Source: Amycolatopsis lexingtonensis
Lineage (GTDB): Bacteria; Actinomycetota; Actinomycetes; Mycobacteriales; Pseudonocardiaceae
Assembly: GCF_014873755.1 (NCBI RefSeq)
Contig: NZ_JADBEG010000001.1
Coordinates: 2,544,501 to 2,608,500, forward strand
Direction: 5' to 3'
Length of the DNA: 64,000 nt
Each line of letters starts with the position of its first letter. The first letter of the stretch is position 1. Under the pieces are notes generated by a model. The model worked only from the letters and a program-made list of their open reading frames with translations, had not been told where the DNA came from and did no database searches. Of the stretch, positions 8,141-16,329 are shown piece after piece. The position numbers were made by a program, and so were the translations under genes.

Positions 8141-8819
8141 TCCCGCGGGCGCGATCGATGTCCGGACCCCGGTACAGCCGTTCGGGGATTTGGGCCAGCG
8201 TCGAGGGGTGGACCTGCGGACCGAGGCCGTAGAGCTTCTGGAAGCTCATGATGAGCGGCCGCCAGCGGTCCGGGTCGATGTGGTCGTCGCTGCCGGCCGC
8301 GCGGATGTCTTCGTGGACGAACACGCGCTGCACCCGCACCTCGAGCGCGACGATCCCGCCGCGCTGCTGTTCGTCCTCGTCGGCGAGCGGGTGCACGGCC
8401 TCGAGAACGGCCTCCATGGCCACCGGGCATTCGGCGACCCGCGGCGGCGCGACGGTTTCGGACGCGACGGGGGTGAGCCCGGCCCGCTCGAACTTCTCCG
8501 CGACGTGGAAGTACCCCCGCTTCCGCTTCCCGTCCGGCACGGGATCGGACCCGGTGGTCAGCGCGAGCCGGTCGACCGCCGCGGCGAGGGCGTCCGACGG
8601 CAGGTTGAGCACGCATTCGCCGGTGCGGAGGAGGTTCTGGGTGGTCTTCGAGCGGGCGCCGAGCCCGAGCATCGCGCGCCAGCCGAGCCAGAAGGCCGAG
8701 GACATCGGCGCGAGGTTGGCGGAGCCGTCTTCGTTGGTGGTCGAGATGAGGACGACCGGGGTGCCGAAGTAGAGGATGCCGGGCTCGATGGCCGTGTGCG
8801 CAGGGGTTTCCGTCTTCAC
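8097..8819 (-). CDS. flavin reductase-like FMN-binding protein
   Basis: A 240-residue protein of the flavin reductase-like split-barrel family (FMN-binding), of the type that begins with a segment like TPAHTAIEPGILYFGTPVVL and continues with NLAPMSSAFWLGW. Two GTG codons are possible, 8840 and 8819; I prefer 8819 because AGGA precedes it at good spacing and homologues begin near KTETPAHT. Substrate is unknown. Its 3' end overlaps the end of the convergent SxxK hydrolase gene by 44 bp, unusually long for a convergent pair. Confidence 0.75.
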   Translation of the reverse strand: MKTETPAHTAIEPGILYFGTPVVLISTTNEDGSANLAPMSSAFWLGWRAMLGLGARSKTTQNLLRTGECVLNLPSDALAAAVDRLALTTGSDPVPDGKRKRGYFHVAEKFERAGLTPVASETVAPPRVAECPVAMEAVLEAVHPLADEDEQQRGGIVALEVRVQRVFVHEDIRAAGSDDHIDPDRWRPLIMSFQKLYGLGPQVHPSTLAQIPERLYRGPDIDRARGITSRSAAPAGERAS

Positions 8820-8893
8820 GGGGTTGATCCTGCCGTCCACAGGGGACGCTCCGCTGGCGGGAATCGGCCATCGCGATTCCCGCCAGCGAACCG

Positions 8894-9511
8894 TCAGCCG
8901 CAGTGCTCGGCGCGTTCCTGGTCCGTCATCGCCGCGGTGTGCTGGGTGATGTCGCCGGTCGAGCCGGGGACCGGGCCGTCCGCGTCGAAGTCCTGGTACC
9001 AGATGTAGTGGCCGTAGAACCGGTCGCCGAAGTGCATTTCGTAGGTGCCGTGCACCTTCTGCATCTTCGGTGCCCGCTCCACCCAGCCCTTCTCGCCCGG
9101 CCGGACGTCGACGTTGGTCGCCTGCCCTTCGGTGTGCGACGACTCCCAGGTGTGCTGGTACGACGTCTCGATGGACACCTTGAACACTTCCGAGAACCCG
9201 TATTCGGCCGACAGGGAGACGCCGAAGCTGTTCGACTCGCCCGTCGTGTCGGACCAGTTCACGGTGCTGCGCTGCAGGTCCTGCGTGCAGTTGTAGGCGG
9301 CCTCGCCGACCTGGTGCCCGGCGCCCGTGTGCTCCTCCGGCGGGCCGGCCGGGTGGAACACGCACGAATCCGTGCCGTTGTCGCACTTGTCGAGCAGTTC
9401 CCGGGCGGTGGGCTGGTCTTCGGCGGACGCGGCCGGGGCGGTGAGCACGAGGCCGGCGGCGGTCACCAGGCCGAGGCCGGTCGCCACCCACGTGGTGCGC
9501 TTGCTGGTCAT
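8894..9511 (-). CDS. secreted protein, Ser/Thr-rich beta fold, function unknown
   Basis: A 205-residue exported protein. AAGGAG lies 7 bp before the ATG. The signal peptide ends at PAASA/ED (residue about 30). The mature part has three cysteines in its N-terminal half (CDNGTDSC, then YNC near residue 74) and one at the penultimate position, which could form disulfides. Its middle is a run of Ser/Thr and aromatic alternation (STVNWSDTTGESNSFGVSLS, then FKVSIETSYQHTWESSHTEG), recalling amphipathic beta strands of aerolysin/MTX-type pore formers. That likeness is only compositional. It follows the crystallin-like gene by 27 bp, so the two secreted proteins are probably co-expressed. Confidence 0.7.
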   Translation of the reverse strand: MTSKRTTWVATGLGLVTAAGLVLTAPAASAEDQPTARELLDKCDNGTDSCVFHPAGPPEEHTGAGHQVGEAAYNCTQDLQRSTVNWSDTTGESNSFGVSLSAEYGFSEVFKVSIETSYQHTWESSHTEGQATNVDVRPGEKGWVERAPKMQKVHGTYEMHFGDRFYGHYIWYQDFDADGPVPGSTGDITQHTAAMTDQERAEHCG

Positions 9512-9538
9512 GCGGTCACTCCTTCTTCCGTGGGTGGC

Positions 9539-10000
9539 TCAGCTGAAGCCGATCGACTGGGTGCGGTCGTCCATGAAGGACCCGACGTTGCCGGTGTTCT
9601 CCTTGAACGGGCCGTCGCGGTCGCCGCCGAGGTTCGGCTCCGGGTAGAGCCAGATCCAGCAGTTCCCCCACGGCTGCACCGACGAAATCTTGTTCTTCCA
9701 GTCGTCACCGAGATCGAACTGCCAGTTCACCCAGCCGTCCTTCTTGCACAATTCCGGTCCGGTGATGGTCAGCGAGTTCCCGGTGTAGTCCGGACCGTCG
9801 AAGAAAGTGCCCTGCACGACGTCCCCGTTCGCCTGCGCGGTGAGCGCGACGCGGCTGGAAGAGCACTGCTGCACACCGGTTCCCGTGTTGAGGACACAGT
9901 GCCGGGTCGCCGGCGCCGCACTCGCCGGGGCGACCGCGGCCAAGGTCAGCGCGGTCGTCGCGATCGCTGTCGCCATGGCTTTTCTCGTTCCGTTCCCCAT
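9539..10000 (-). CDS. secreted beta/gamma-crystallin-like protein
   Basis: A 153-residue exported protein with an AAGGAG ribosome site and a clear signal peptide (cleavage near APASA/AP, residue 28). The mature domain has paired cysteines (HCVL, QQCSSS, ELCKK, GNCW). Its C-terminus reads LYPEPNLGGDRDGPF, then GSFMDDRTQSIGF, the pattern of beta/gamma-crystallin Greek-key repeats, a fold also used by Streptomyces metalloproteinase inhibitors and killer toxin-like proteins. It could be a protease inhibitor or calcium-binding wall protein. It is first in a two-gene unit with the secreted protein at 8894-9511. Confidence 0.7.
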   Translation of the reverse strand: MGNGTRKAMATAIATTALTLAAVAPASAAPATRHCVLNTGTGVQQCSSSRVALTAQANGDVVQGTFFDGPDYTGNSLTITGPELCKKDGWVNWQFDLGDDWKNKISSVQPWGNCWIWLYPEPNLGGDRDGPFKENTGNVGSFMDDRTQSIGFS

Positions 10001-10137
10001 TGTTCCGGCTCCTTTCCGCGGAATGCGTGTCGAATCCGTCGATGATCCGAACGTAACCCCAGCATCTCCGGCCCGCGGTCCCGTTGCCCCCTGGTCCGGC
10101 GGGGTCTGCCTCGATCACCCGATTCCGGCGGTAGATC

Positions 10138-10166
10138 TTGACAACCGGTGATCGCCGTCCTACCGT
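10138..10166 (+). promoter_or_regulatory. promoter of the alginate lyase gene
   Basis: TTGACA at 10138-10143 and TACCGT at 10161-10166 are separated by exactly 17 bp, a good primary-sigma promoter for an actinomycete. It points at the alginate lyase gene with a leader of roughly 80 bases. Confidence 0.6.
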
Positions 10167-10199
10167 GGGTCCACGCCGCCGGGTTGTCCAGACCATTTA

Positions 10200-10213
10200 T
10201 TCACGTCCGTGAA
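10200..10213 (+). promoter_or_regulatory. inverted repeat in the alginate lyase leader
   Basis: TTCACG-TC-CGTGAA is a perfect 6-bp inverted repeat about 34 bp after the -10 box and 40 bp before the start codon. It is a candidate operator, for example for a carbohydrate-responsive repressor, though no such regulator lies next to it. The rest of the 252-bp gap shows nothing else I can name. Confidence 0.35.
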
Positions 10214-10252
10214 CGAATGGTGCAGCGTCCCCATCGCGAAAGGACACCCACG

Positions 10253-11017
10253 ATGCGCGTGCGTGCCTTGTTCGTCCTGCTGGCGGTCCCGGCACTGGCC
10301 GCGGCCACCGCGTTGCCCGCCGTGGCGGCGGATCCGTCCGTGGCCCCGGGCGGCAACTTCGACCTGTCGGTCTGGCAGCTGCAGGAGCCGGTCGGCTCCC
10401 CCGGCAAGCCGACCACGATCTCGTCGTCCCGGCTGCAGGGGCCGAACGGCTTCCAGGACAGCTACTTCTACACCGACACCCGCGACGGCGCGATGACCTT
10501 CTGGGCGCCGGAAAAGGGCGTCACCACGCCGAATTCGAACTACGCGCGGTCCGAGCTGCGCGAGATGAACCGCGACGGCTCCGCCGCGAACTGGTCGCTG
10601 AGCGGCTCCCACAAGCTCAGCGCAACGCTGCGCGTGGTGTCCGTGACGTCGAACGTGTGCGTCGGCCAGGTGCACCTCGGCACCGGCGGGTCGTCCACGA
10701 AACCGTTGCTGGAGCTGTACTACCGCGCGAGCGGCGACATCGTGCTGGGCACGGAGAACTCTCCCGACGGCGGGCAGACGCCGCACACCGTCGGCCACGT
10801 CTCGCTCGGCAAGACGTGGACGTACACGATCGGGATCTCCGGCGGGAACACCATCGACCTCACGGTCAACGGCAGCACCACGCACTACGGCATCCCGTCG
10901 TCGTTCAAGGCGTACAAGCAGTACTTCAAGGCGGGCTCGTACAACCAGTCCTCTTCGGACAGCACGACGAAGGGCGCACGGGTCGCGTTCTACGGCTTGA
11001 ACGTTTCCCACGGCTGA
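10253..11017 (+). CDS. secreted polysaccharide lyase family 7 alginate lyase
   Basis: A 254-residue exported alginate lyase (PL7, beta-jelly roll), which cleaves alginate by beta-elimination. AAAGGA precedes the ATG at 10253. The signal peptide ends near PAVAA/DP (residue about 25). All three PL7 signature segments are visible: YARSELREM (RxEL), VCVGQVHLG (QxH) and YFKAGSYNQ. The QVH rather than QIH form is usually linked with activity on polymannuronate-rich substrate. There is no carbohydrate-binding module, and no other alginate gene lies nearby. Confidence 0.9.
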   Translation: MRVRALFVLLAVPALAAATALPAVAADPSVAPGGNFDLSVWQLQEPVGSPGKPTTISSSRLQGPNGFQDSYFYTDTRDGAMTFWAPEKGVTTPNSNYARSELREMNRDGSAANWSLSGSHKLSATLRVVSVTSNVCVGQVHLGTGGSSTKPLLELYYRASGDIVLGTENSPDGGQTPHTVGHVSLGKTWTYTIGISGGNTIDLTVNGSTTHYGIPSSFKAYKQYFKAGSYNQSSSDSTTKGARVAFYGLNVSHG

Positions 11018-11024
11018 CGGGGAA

Positions 11025-11046
11025 CGGCCCGGCCGCCACCGGGCCG
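11025..11046. terminator. shared hairpin between convergent genes
   Basis: CGGCCCGG and CCGGGCCG form an 8-bp perfect stem with a 6-base loop in the 36-bp gap between the alginate lyase and LLM oxidoreductase stops. It could serve both strands. Confidence 0.5.
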
Positions 11047-11053
11047 CATCCGG

Positions 11054-12076
11054 TCAGCGCCAGCCGAGCTCCGGGGCCACGTGGGTGAGGATGTCCTCCA
11101 GCACGTGCGCGTTGTAGTCGACGCCCAGCTGGTTCGGGACCGTCAGCAGCAGGGTGTCCGCGGCCTGCACGGCCTCGTCCTCCTTGAGCAGCCGAACCAG
11201 TTCGTCGGGCTCCGCGGCGTACGAGCGGCCGAAGATCGCCCGGGTGTTCTCGTCGATCATGCCGACCTGGTCCCGCGAGTGGCGGTCGCGGCCGAAATAC
11301 GCCCGGTCGACGTCGGTGGTGAGGGCGAAGATGCTGCGGCTGACCGAGACCCGCGGCTCGCGGGTGTGGCCGGCCTCCTGCCACGCGTCCCGGTAGGCCT
11401 CGATCTGCTTGCGCTGCTGGACGTGCAGCGGCTCGCCCGTCTCGTCGTCCTTGAGCGTGGAGCTCTGCAGGTTCATGCCCAGCTTCGCGGCCCAGACGGC
11501 GGTCGCGTTCGAACTGGATCCCCACCAGATGCGCTCGCGCAGCCCCTCCGAGTACGGCTCGACGCGCAGCAGGCCGGGCGGGTTGGCGAACATCGGCCGC
11601 GGGTTCGGCTCCGCGAAGCCCTCGCCGCCGAGGACCTCGAGGAACAGCTCGGTGCGCCGCCGCGCCATGTCGGCGTCGGTCTCGCCCTCGGCCGGGGCGT
11701 AGCCGAAGTAGCGCCAGCCGTCGACGACCTGCTCGGGGGATCCCCGGCTGATGCCGAGCTGGAGCCGGCCGGCGGAGATGAGGTCCGCGGCCCCGGCCTC
11801 CTCGGCCATGTACAGCGGGTTCTCGTAGCGCATGTCGATCACACCGGTGCCGATCTCGATCTTCGACGTGCGCGCGCCGATGGCCGACAGCAGCGGGAAC
11901 GGGCTGCCGGCCTGCCGCGCGAAGTGGTGCACGCGGAAGTAGGCGCCGTCCACGCCGAGCTCCTCGGCGGCGATCGCCAGGTCTATCGACTGGTGCAGGA
12001 AGTCCGCCGCCGACCGGGTCTCGGAGTGCGCGCCCGGCGACCAGTGGCCGAACGACAGGAAGCCGATTTTCTTCAC
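11054..12076 (-). CDS. LLM-class flavin-dependent oxidoreductase
   Basis: A 340-residue luciferase-like monooxygenase/F420- or FMN-dependent oxidoreductase (TIM barrel). The GTG at 12076 follows GGGAGGGG and starts VKKIGFLSFGHWSPG, the expected first strand; the frame upstream is spurious. Conserved stretches include AYFRVHHFA, IEIGTGVIDMRYENPLYMAEEA and LQLGISRGSPEQV, typical of the bacterial luciferase-like family. Substrate and cofactor (FMN or F420) cannot be set from sequence. It is transcribed alone, divergent from the small membrane protein gene. Confidence 0.8.
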   Translation of the reverse strand: MKKIGFLSFGHWSPGAHSETRSAADFLHQSIDLAIAAEELGVDGAYFRVHHFARQAGSPFPLLSAIGARTSKIEIGTGVIDMRYENPLYMAEEAGAADLISAGRLQLGISRGSPEQVVDGWRYFGYAPAEGETDADMARRRTELFLEVLGGEGFAEPNPRPMFANPPGLLRVEPYSEGLRERIWWGSSSNATAVWAAKLGMNLQSSTLKDDETGEPLHVQQRKQIEAYRDAWQEAGHTREPRVSVSRSIFALTTDVDRAYFGRDRHSRDQVGMIDENTRAIFGRSYAAEPDELVRLLKEDEAVQAADTLLLTVPNQLGVDYNAHVLEDILTHVAPELGWR

Positions 12077-12206
12077 GCCCCTCCCAGCGTCCGGCGGCCG
12101 CGTTTGATTCCCGGGTGTGAGCAGGCCGACCGGTGTCGCTCGATCCGGTGAACCGCGACCCGTGCCCGGCCCGGCCGGGTACCCCGCCGGAAACGAGGAG
12201 GTGCGC

Positions 12207-12671
12207 ATGCCCGACAACGACCTCACCGGGTTCCTGCTCATCGGGCTGGTCATCGTGCTGGCCGACGGCCAGGTGCTCTACCGCGGCGCCCGCCGCTACT
12301 GGGACGGCACGGGCGGTGGGGAGGAGACCGGCTCGATGGCGTGGCCCGTGGTGACCGTCTTCCACCTGGTCGCGTTGGGCGTCCTGGCGCTCCTGTCGGT
12401 GGTCGGCCCGCAGTGGTCGGGCTCGGCGGCCGCGCTGGTCGGCCGGCTCGGCGTGTTCCTGCTGCTGCTGGCCGTGGTCCACGTGCTCACGCTCGCCGTG
12501 CTGGCCCGCGGCCGCCAGGACCGGATCGTCGAGGCCCGCTTCCAGGAGCGCGAGGCCGAACGGCCGGGTGGCGAGCTCACCGAGCCCACCGTCGCCCCGG
12601 TGCCCGGCCAGGAGGGCCGGCACCCGGAGGTGAGCCCCGACCTCGGGCACCACGGGCCGTACCGCACCTGA
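12207..12671 (+). CDS. small membrane protein, unknown
   Basis: A 154-residue protein with three predicted membrane helices (residues about 7-22, 45-65 and 75-97) and a charged cytosolic-looking tail rich in Glu and Pro. GAGGAGG lies upstream of the ATG at 12207, which decides the start against an earlier GTG. I do not recognise the family. No partner gene is obvious: the next gene, a secreted peptidase, starts 93 bp on. Confidence 0.7.
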   Translation: MPDNDLTGFLLIGLVIVLADGQVLYRGARRYWDGTGGGEETGSMAWPVVTVFHLVALGVLALLSVVGPQWSGSAAALVGRLGVFLLLLAVVHVLTLAVLARGRQDRIVEARFQEREAERPGGELTEPTVAPVPGQEGRHPEVSPDLGHHGPYRT

Positions 12672-12764
12672 GCGGGTTCACCGGTTCGAGGTCAATCATG
12701 ATCTTCGTGCTGCCTCTCCCCGGCCCGTCGTGCTTGGATTTCCGGGGCGACGAAGGGAACTGCG

Positions 12765-14462
12765 GTGCGAACGTCCCGGGCAGGGTTGGCGGTGGCCGTC
12801 TCGGTGCTGGTGGTGACGACGGCGCCCGCCGCCGCGACCACGCCCGATCCGCTGGCGCCGTACCTGACGCAGCAGGTGTCGTGGGGTGGCTGCCCGTTCG
12901 CGAAGCGGATCGAAGCGCAGCCGACGCAGTGCGCGCGGATCACCGTCCCGCGGGACTGGGCCGCGCCCGGCGCCGGCACCGACCTGAAGGTGTCGATCAG
13001 CCGCGCGGCGGCGACCGGGAGCCGGCGCGGGGGGATCCTGGTCAACCCCGGCGGCCCCGGTGGCCAGGGCACCTCGCTCGCCGGCGTGCTGGCCGGGCTG
13101 GAACCGTCGCTGAACGAGCACTTCGACCTCGTCGGCATGGACCCGCGCGGCACCGGCCAGGAAGGCGGCGACGACGCCGGGTTCGTCTGCCGGGTGCCCA
13201 CCGGGCGGCTTCCGCAGGACGACGACCTCGACGCCCGTGACCGTTCGCCCGGCAGCATCACGAAGCACCAGCGGGCGCCGCGGGCGGTGGCCGAGGCGTG
13301 CCAGAGCGACGCGGTCGCGCCCTACATCACGACGTGGCAGACCGCGCACGACATGGACCTGATCCGCGCGCTGCTGAAGGACGAGAAGCTGAACTACCTC
13401 GGCTTCTCCTACGGCACCTGGCTGGGCGCAAAGTACGCGTCGCTGTTCCCGGACCACGCCGGCAAGTTCGTGCTCGACTCCAGCGTCAACTTCGAAGGCC
13501 GGCTGCAGGCCGCGTTCGAAGCCTTCCCGAAGATCGACCAGCGCCAGTTCGACGACGTCTACGCGCCCTGGCTGGCCCGCCGCTACCCCGAGCAGCTCGG
13601 CAAGACCGCCGGCCAGGTCCGGGCGAAGTGGGAGCGGCTGCGCGCGTTCTTCAAGCGCGAAGGCCTGTCGCCGGACCTCTTCGACCACGTCTTCGTCGGC
13701 AACGGCAGCACGCGCCAGTGGCTGGCCGGCGCGCTGATCCTGACCAAGGGCGCCGAGGCGCTCGACGCCACCTCCGCCCCGCCACCCGCGGCCCTGAAGG
13801 ACGACCTCGACGACGTCTCGCGCGCGGTGTTCGGCGTCCCGGCCGCCCGGCTGACCACGGCGGACGTCGTGCGGACGCTCGCGGCGCCCGAGCCGGACTA
13901 CGCCGACGTGCCCGGCACCCGGCTGGCGGTCGCGTGCGCCGACCAGCCGTCGCGGAATTCGGGCTGGTACAAGCTGCTCAGCGACCTGCAGGGGCCGAGG
14001 TACCCGCTGTTCGGCTGGGCGTACGGCCTCAGCGAGCCGTGCGGCTACTGGTCCGAGCTCCCCCGGCACGAGCTGCCGAAGCTGCCACCGAGCGCCGCGA
14101 AGAACGTCCTGGTCGTCCAGGGCGAGTTCGACCCGCAGACCGGCTACGAGCAGGCCGAGGCGGCGGCGCGGGCGGCCGGTGTCCCGATGGTCTCGGTGGC
14201 GGATTCGCCGTTCCACGGCCAGTACGCGGTGAGCGGCAATTCCTGTGTGGACGATCTGGTGAACGGGTTCTACCTCGGCACCGCCCGCCCGGCGGCGACC
14301 ATCTGCCCCGGCGTCCCGCTTCCCGGGGACAAGGAGGTCTTCCCGGTCGAGGGCCCGGCGGGCGAGCCGGAAGCCGCACCGGAACCGGCGCCGCGGGACG
14401 GTCTTTCGGCCGCGCGGCACCGGCTCCAGGACACGATCAGCGCCGTCAACCGCGGGCGCTGA
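12765..14462 (+). CDS. secreted alpha/beta hydrolase, tripeptidyl aminopeptidase (S33) type
   Basis: A 565-residue exported peptidase-like hydrolase of the Streptomyces Tap/SlpD type, which remove short peptides from protein N-termini. The GTG at 12765 follows AAGGGA. The signal peptide ends near TAPAAA/TT (residue about 25). ILVNPGGPGGQG forms the oxyanion region, LGFSYGTWLG gives nucleophile Ser215, and Asp456 (QGEFDPQTGY) and His484 (FHGQY) complete the triad, followed by the C-terminal TAP-like domain. The last 17 bp overlap the convergent hydrolase gene. Confidence 0.85.
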   Translation: MRTSRAGLAVAVSVLVVTTAPAAATTPDPLAPYLTQQVSWGGCPFAKRIEAQPTQCARITVPRDWAAPGAGTDLKVSISRAAATGSRRGGILVNPGGPGGQGTSLAGVLAGLEPSLNEHFDLVGMDPRGTGQEGGDDAGFVCRVPTGRLPQDDDLDARDRSPGSITKHQRAPRAVAEACQSDAVAPYITTWQTAHDMDLIRALLKDEKLNYLGFSYGTWLGAKYASLFPDHAGKFVLDSSVNFEGRLQAAFEAFPKIDQRQFDDVYAPWLARRYPEQLGKTAGQVRAKWERLRAFFKREGLSPDLFDHVFVGNGSTRQWLAGALILTKGAEALDATSAPPPAALKDDLDDVSRAVFGVPAARLTTADVVRTLAAPEPDYADVPGTRLAVACADQPSRNSGWYKLLSDLQGPRYPLFGWAYGLSEPCGYWSELPRHELPKLPPSAAKNVLVVQGEFDPQTGYEQAEAAARAAGVPMVSVADSPFHGQYAVSGNSCVDDLVNGFYLGTARPAATICPGVPLPGDKEVFPVEGPAGEPEAAPEPAPRDGLSAARHRLQDTISAVNRGR

Positions 14463-15792
14463 ACCCGCCGGTCAGCCGCGGCGGGTCGAACCGCACGTAC
14501 CGCCCCGGCTCGCCCAGCGCGGCGGCGGCTTCGTTCAGGCGCGCGGGCTCCGCGACGTCGGCCCAGCGCCCGGACTCGATGCGGGACTCCAGCGCCTGCA
14601 ACGCCGCGATGCTTTCCGCCGGCCGGAACGCGCAGTGGCCCGTGGCCCCGACGTACGCCTGGCGCAGCAACGGCCCGCGACCGGCGCGGTGCACCTGCCC
14701 GGCGTACCAGTCCTCCTGTTCGACCGGCACGAGCTGGTCGAAGGTGGTGTGGATGTCCAGCGCCGGGACGCGCAGCCGGCCGGTCGCCATCGACGTGCGC
14801 GCGAGGGTGCCGATCGCGCGCGGGTCCGGCCGGATGTCCGCGTCGCGGGTCAGCGCCGCCAGGTCGGCGTCCAGGTCGAGACCGGCCGCCCGGTACAGGG
14901 CGCGGACCTGGCGGGCGTGGCTGCTGCCCGCGAGCAGCGCCCGGTAGTCGACGCCCGCGGTGGCCGCGCTGTTGCCGCCCGCCGCCAGCTCGACCTGGTA
15001 GCGGCCGCTCACCACGAAGCCGAGGACGAACTGCGAGAGTTCTTGCTGCTGCTGGACTTCCTGGCCCGGGTAGTCGGTCGGCGCCGGCGGGGTCGGGCCG
15101 GTGAACCAGCCCGCCTCGTTGAAGAACGCGGCGGCCAGCGCGATCCGCGCGCGACCCGCCGGGGTGGCCTGGGCATCGGTCGCGAGCCGGGTCAGCGCCG
15201 CGGCCGACGCGCTCGCTTCGTCCGCGCTGGCGAACCGGACCAGCTTGACGTCCTGGCCCGGCGCGAGCAGGCGGGCGAGCGCGTATTCGCCGTGCAGCTG
15301 GTAGTCGTTCAGGTTGAGCGCGCCGGCGACGAGGCCGCAGGTACTCAGCACGCCGTCGAGCCGCGGGGTTTCGGCTTCGAGCGCGCTGACGAGCCCGCCC
15401 ATCGACGTGCCCCACCCGATCGTGCGCCGCGGCTTGCCGGTCACCCGCTCGAGCGCGGCCAGCGCGCCGAACTGGTCGTCGACGGCCGAGGCGAGCGCCC
15501 ACCACGACGGGCCGCTGTAGGACGACCCGACCAGCGCGTACCCGCGGGCGAGCAGCGCGTCCCTGGTCTCTGTGTTCGGCGCGTCCTGCGCGGCGAGCGG
15601 CCCGAACCCGTGGCTGTAGAGGATGGTCGTGCCGTTCCAGGCGGCCGGCACGTCGGCCACCCAGGTGGCGCCGCTCGCCAGCTGTCCTGTGTGGTGCCCG
15701 GCAGCGGAGGCGACCCCCGCGGTCAGGCCGAGCGCCGTCACCATCGAAACGGCCAATGCGGTCACGCGGCCGTACCACCTGCGCATGCTCAT
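14446..15792 (-). CDS. secreted alpha/beta hydrolase
   Basis: A 448-residue exported hydrolase. The signal peptide is clear (MSMRRWYGR, hydrophobic core, cleavage near GVASA/AG at residue 30). ILYSHGFGP is the oxyanion strand, IGWGTSMGG places the nucleophile at Ser130, and FDQLVP and TGHCAF supply the likely acid and histidine. A large insertion (about residues 180-330) makes a lid. It resembles exported esterase/depolymerase-like proteins, but no substrate can be named. It converges on the Tap-like peptidase with a 17-bp overlap, and a MarR gene lies 51 bp upstream on the same strand. Confidence 0.75.
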   Translation of the reverse strand: MSMRRWYGRVTALAVSMVTALGLTAGVASAAGHHTGQLASGATWVADVPAAWNGTTILYSHGFGPLAAQDAPNTETRDALLARGYALVGSSYSGPSWWALASAVDDQFGALAALERVTGKPRRTIGWGTSMGGLVSALEAETPRLDGVLSTCGLVAGALNLNDYQLHGEYALARLLAPGQDVKLVRFASADEASASAAALTRLATDAQATPAGRARIALAAAFFNEAGWFTGPTPPAPTDYPGQEVQQQQELSQFVLGFVVSGRYQVELAAGGNSAATAGVDYRALLAGSSHARQVRALYRAAGLDLDADLAALTRDADIRPDPRAIGTLARTSMATGRLRVPALDIHTTFDQLVPVEQEDWYAGQVHRAGRGPLLRQAYVGATGHCAFRPAESIAALQALESRIESGRWADVAEPARLNEAAAALGEPGRYVRFDPPRLTGGFSARG

Positions 15793-15843
15793 GCGGGCAG
15801 GGTGCCACGCCGCCGGGACGATGTACAGGTTTCCTGTACTTAT

Positions 15844-16296
15844 TCAGTGGGACGGCCGGTCCGAAAGCGCCGAATGGCAGGCGACGACGTAGTCGCGGAA
15901 CCGGGCGGCGTCCCCCGCGTCCAGCTTCGCGAGCATCCGCTGTTCGAGTGCGGCCACGTCGTCGCGGACGCGGTCGAGGACCTCGCCGCCGGGACCGGTC
16001 AGCCGGATCACGCGCCGCCGCCGGTCGCGCGGGTCGCCTGCCCGCGCGATGAAGCCCTGCCGTTCCAGCGCGACCACCATGTCGGCCATCGTCTGGTCGG
16101 TGACGAACGAGTTCCGCGCGAGCTCCGCCGTGGTGAGCCCCGACCGCCGCTCCAGCACGGTGAGCGCGGTGTACTGCAACGGCGTGAGCGCGACCGGGCG
16201 CAGCACCTCGTCCAGCCGGGCCCGGACGGCGAGCTCGAGCTGTTTCACCAGGTACAGCAGGCCGGGCCCAGGCCGGCCGGCGGGGATTTCGGACAC
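15844..16296 (-). CDS. MarR-family transcriptional regulator
   Basis: A 150-residue winged-helix dimer of the MarR family. Recognisable parts are the helix pair before LTPLQYTALTVL, the recognition helix region TTAELARNSFVTDQTMADMV, and the wing DPRDRRRRVIRLTGPG. It lies upstream of the secreted hydrolase gene on the same strand and could regulate it. No convincing palindrome was found in the 51-bp gap. Confidence 0.85.
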   Translation of the reverse strand: MSEIPAGRPGPGLLYLVKQLELAVRARLDEVLRPVALTPLQYTALTVLERRSGLTTAELARNSFVTDQTMADMVVALERQGFIARAGDPRDRRRRVIRLTGPGGEVLDRVRDDVAALEQRMLAKLDAGDAARFRDYVVACHSALSDRPSH

Positions 16297-16329
16297 CGAA
16301 CCATGGTGACCGACCGGCGCCCCCCGCGC

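Noticed and set aside
8894..9511. Assigning the secreted protein to the aerolysin/MTX pore-forming family
   Set aside because: The Ser/Thr alternation is suggestive only; no family motif could be identified by eye.
13298..14947. Plus-strand frame overlapping the Tap-like peptidase and the next gene
   Set aside because: Shifted frame of the real gene, Arg/Pro-rich, crossing two convergent stops without motifs.
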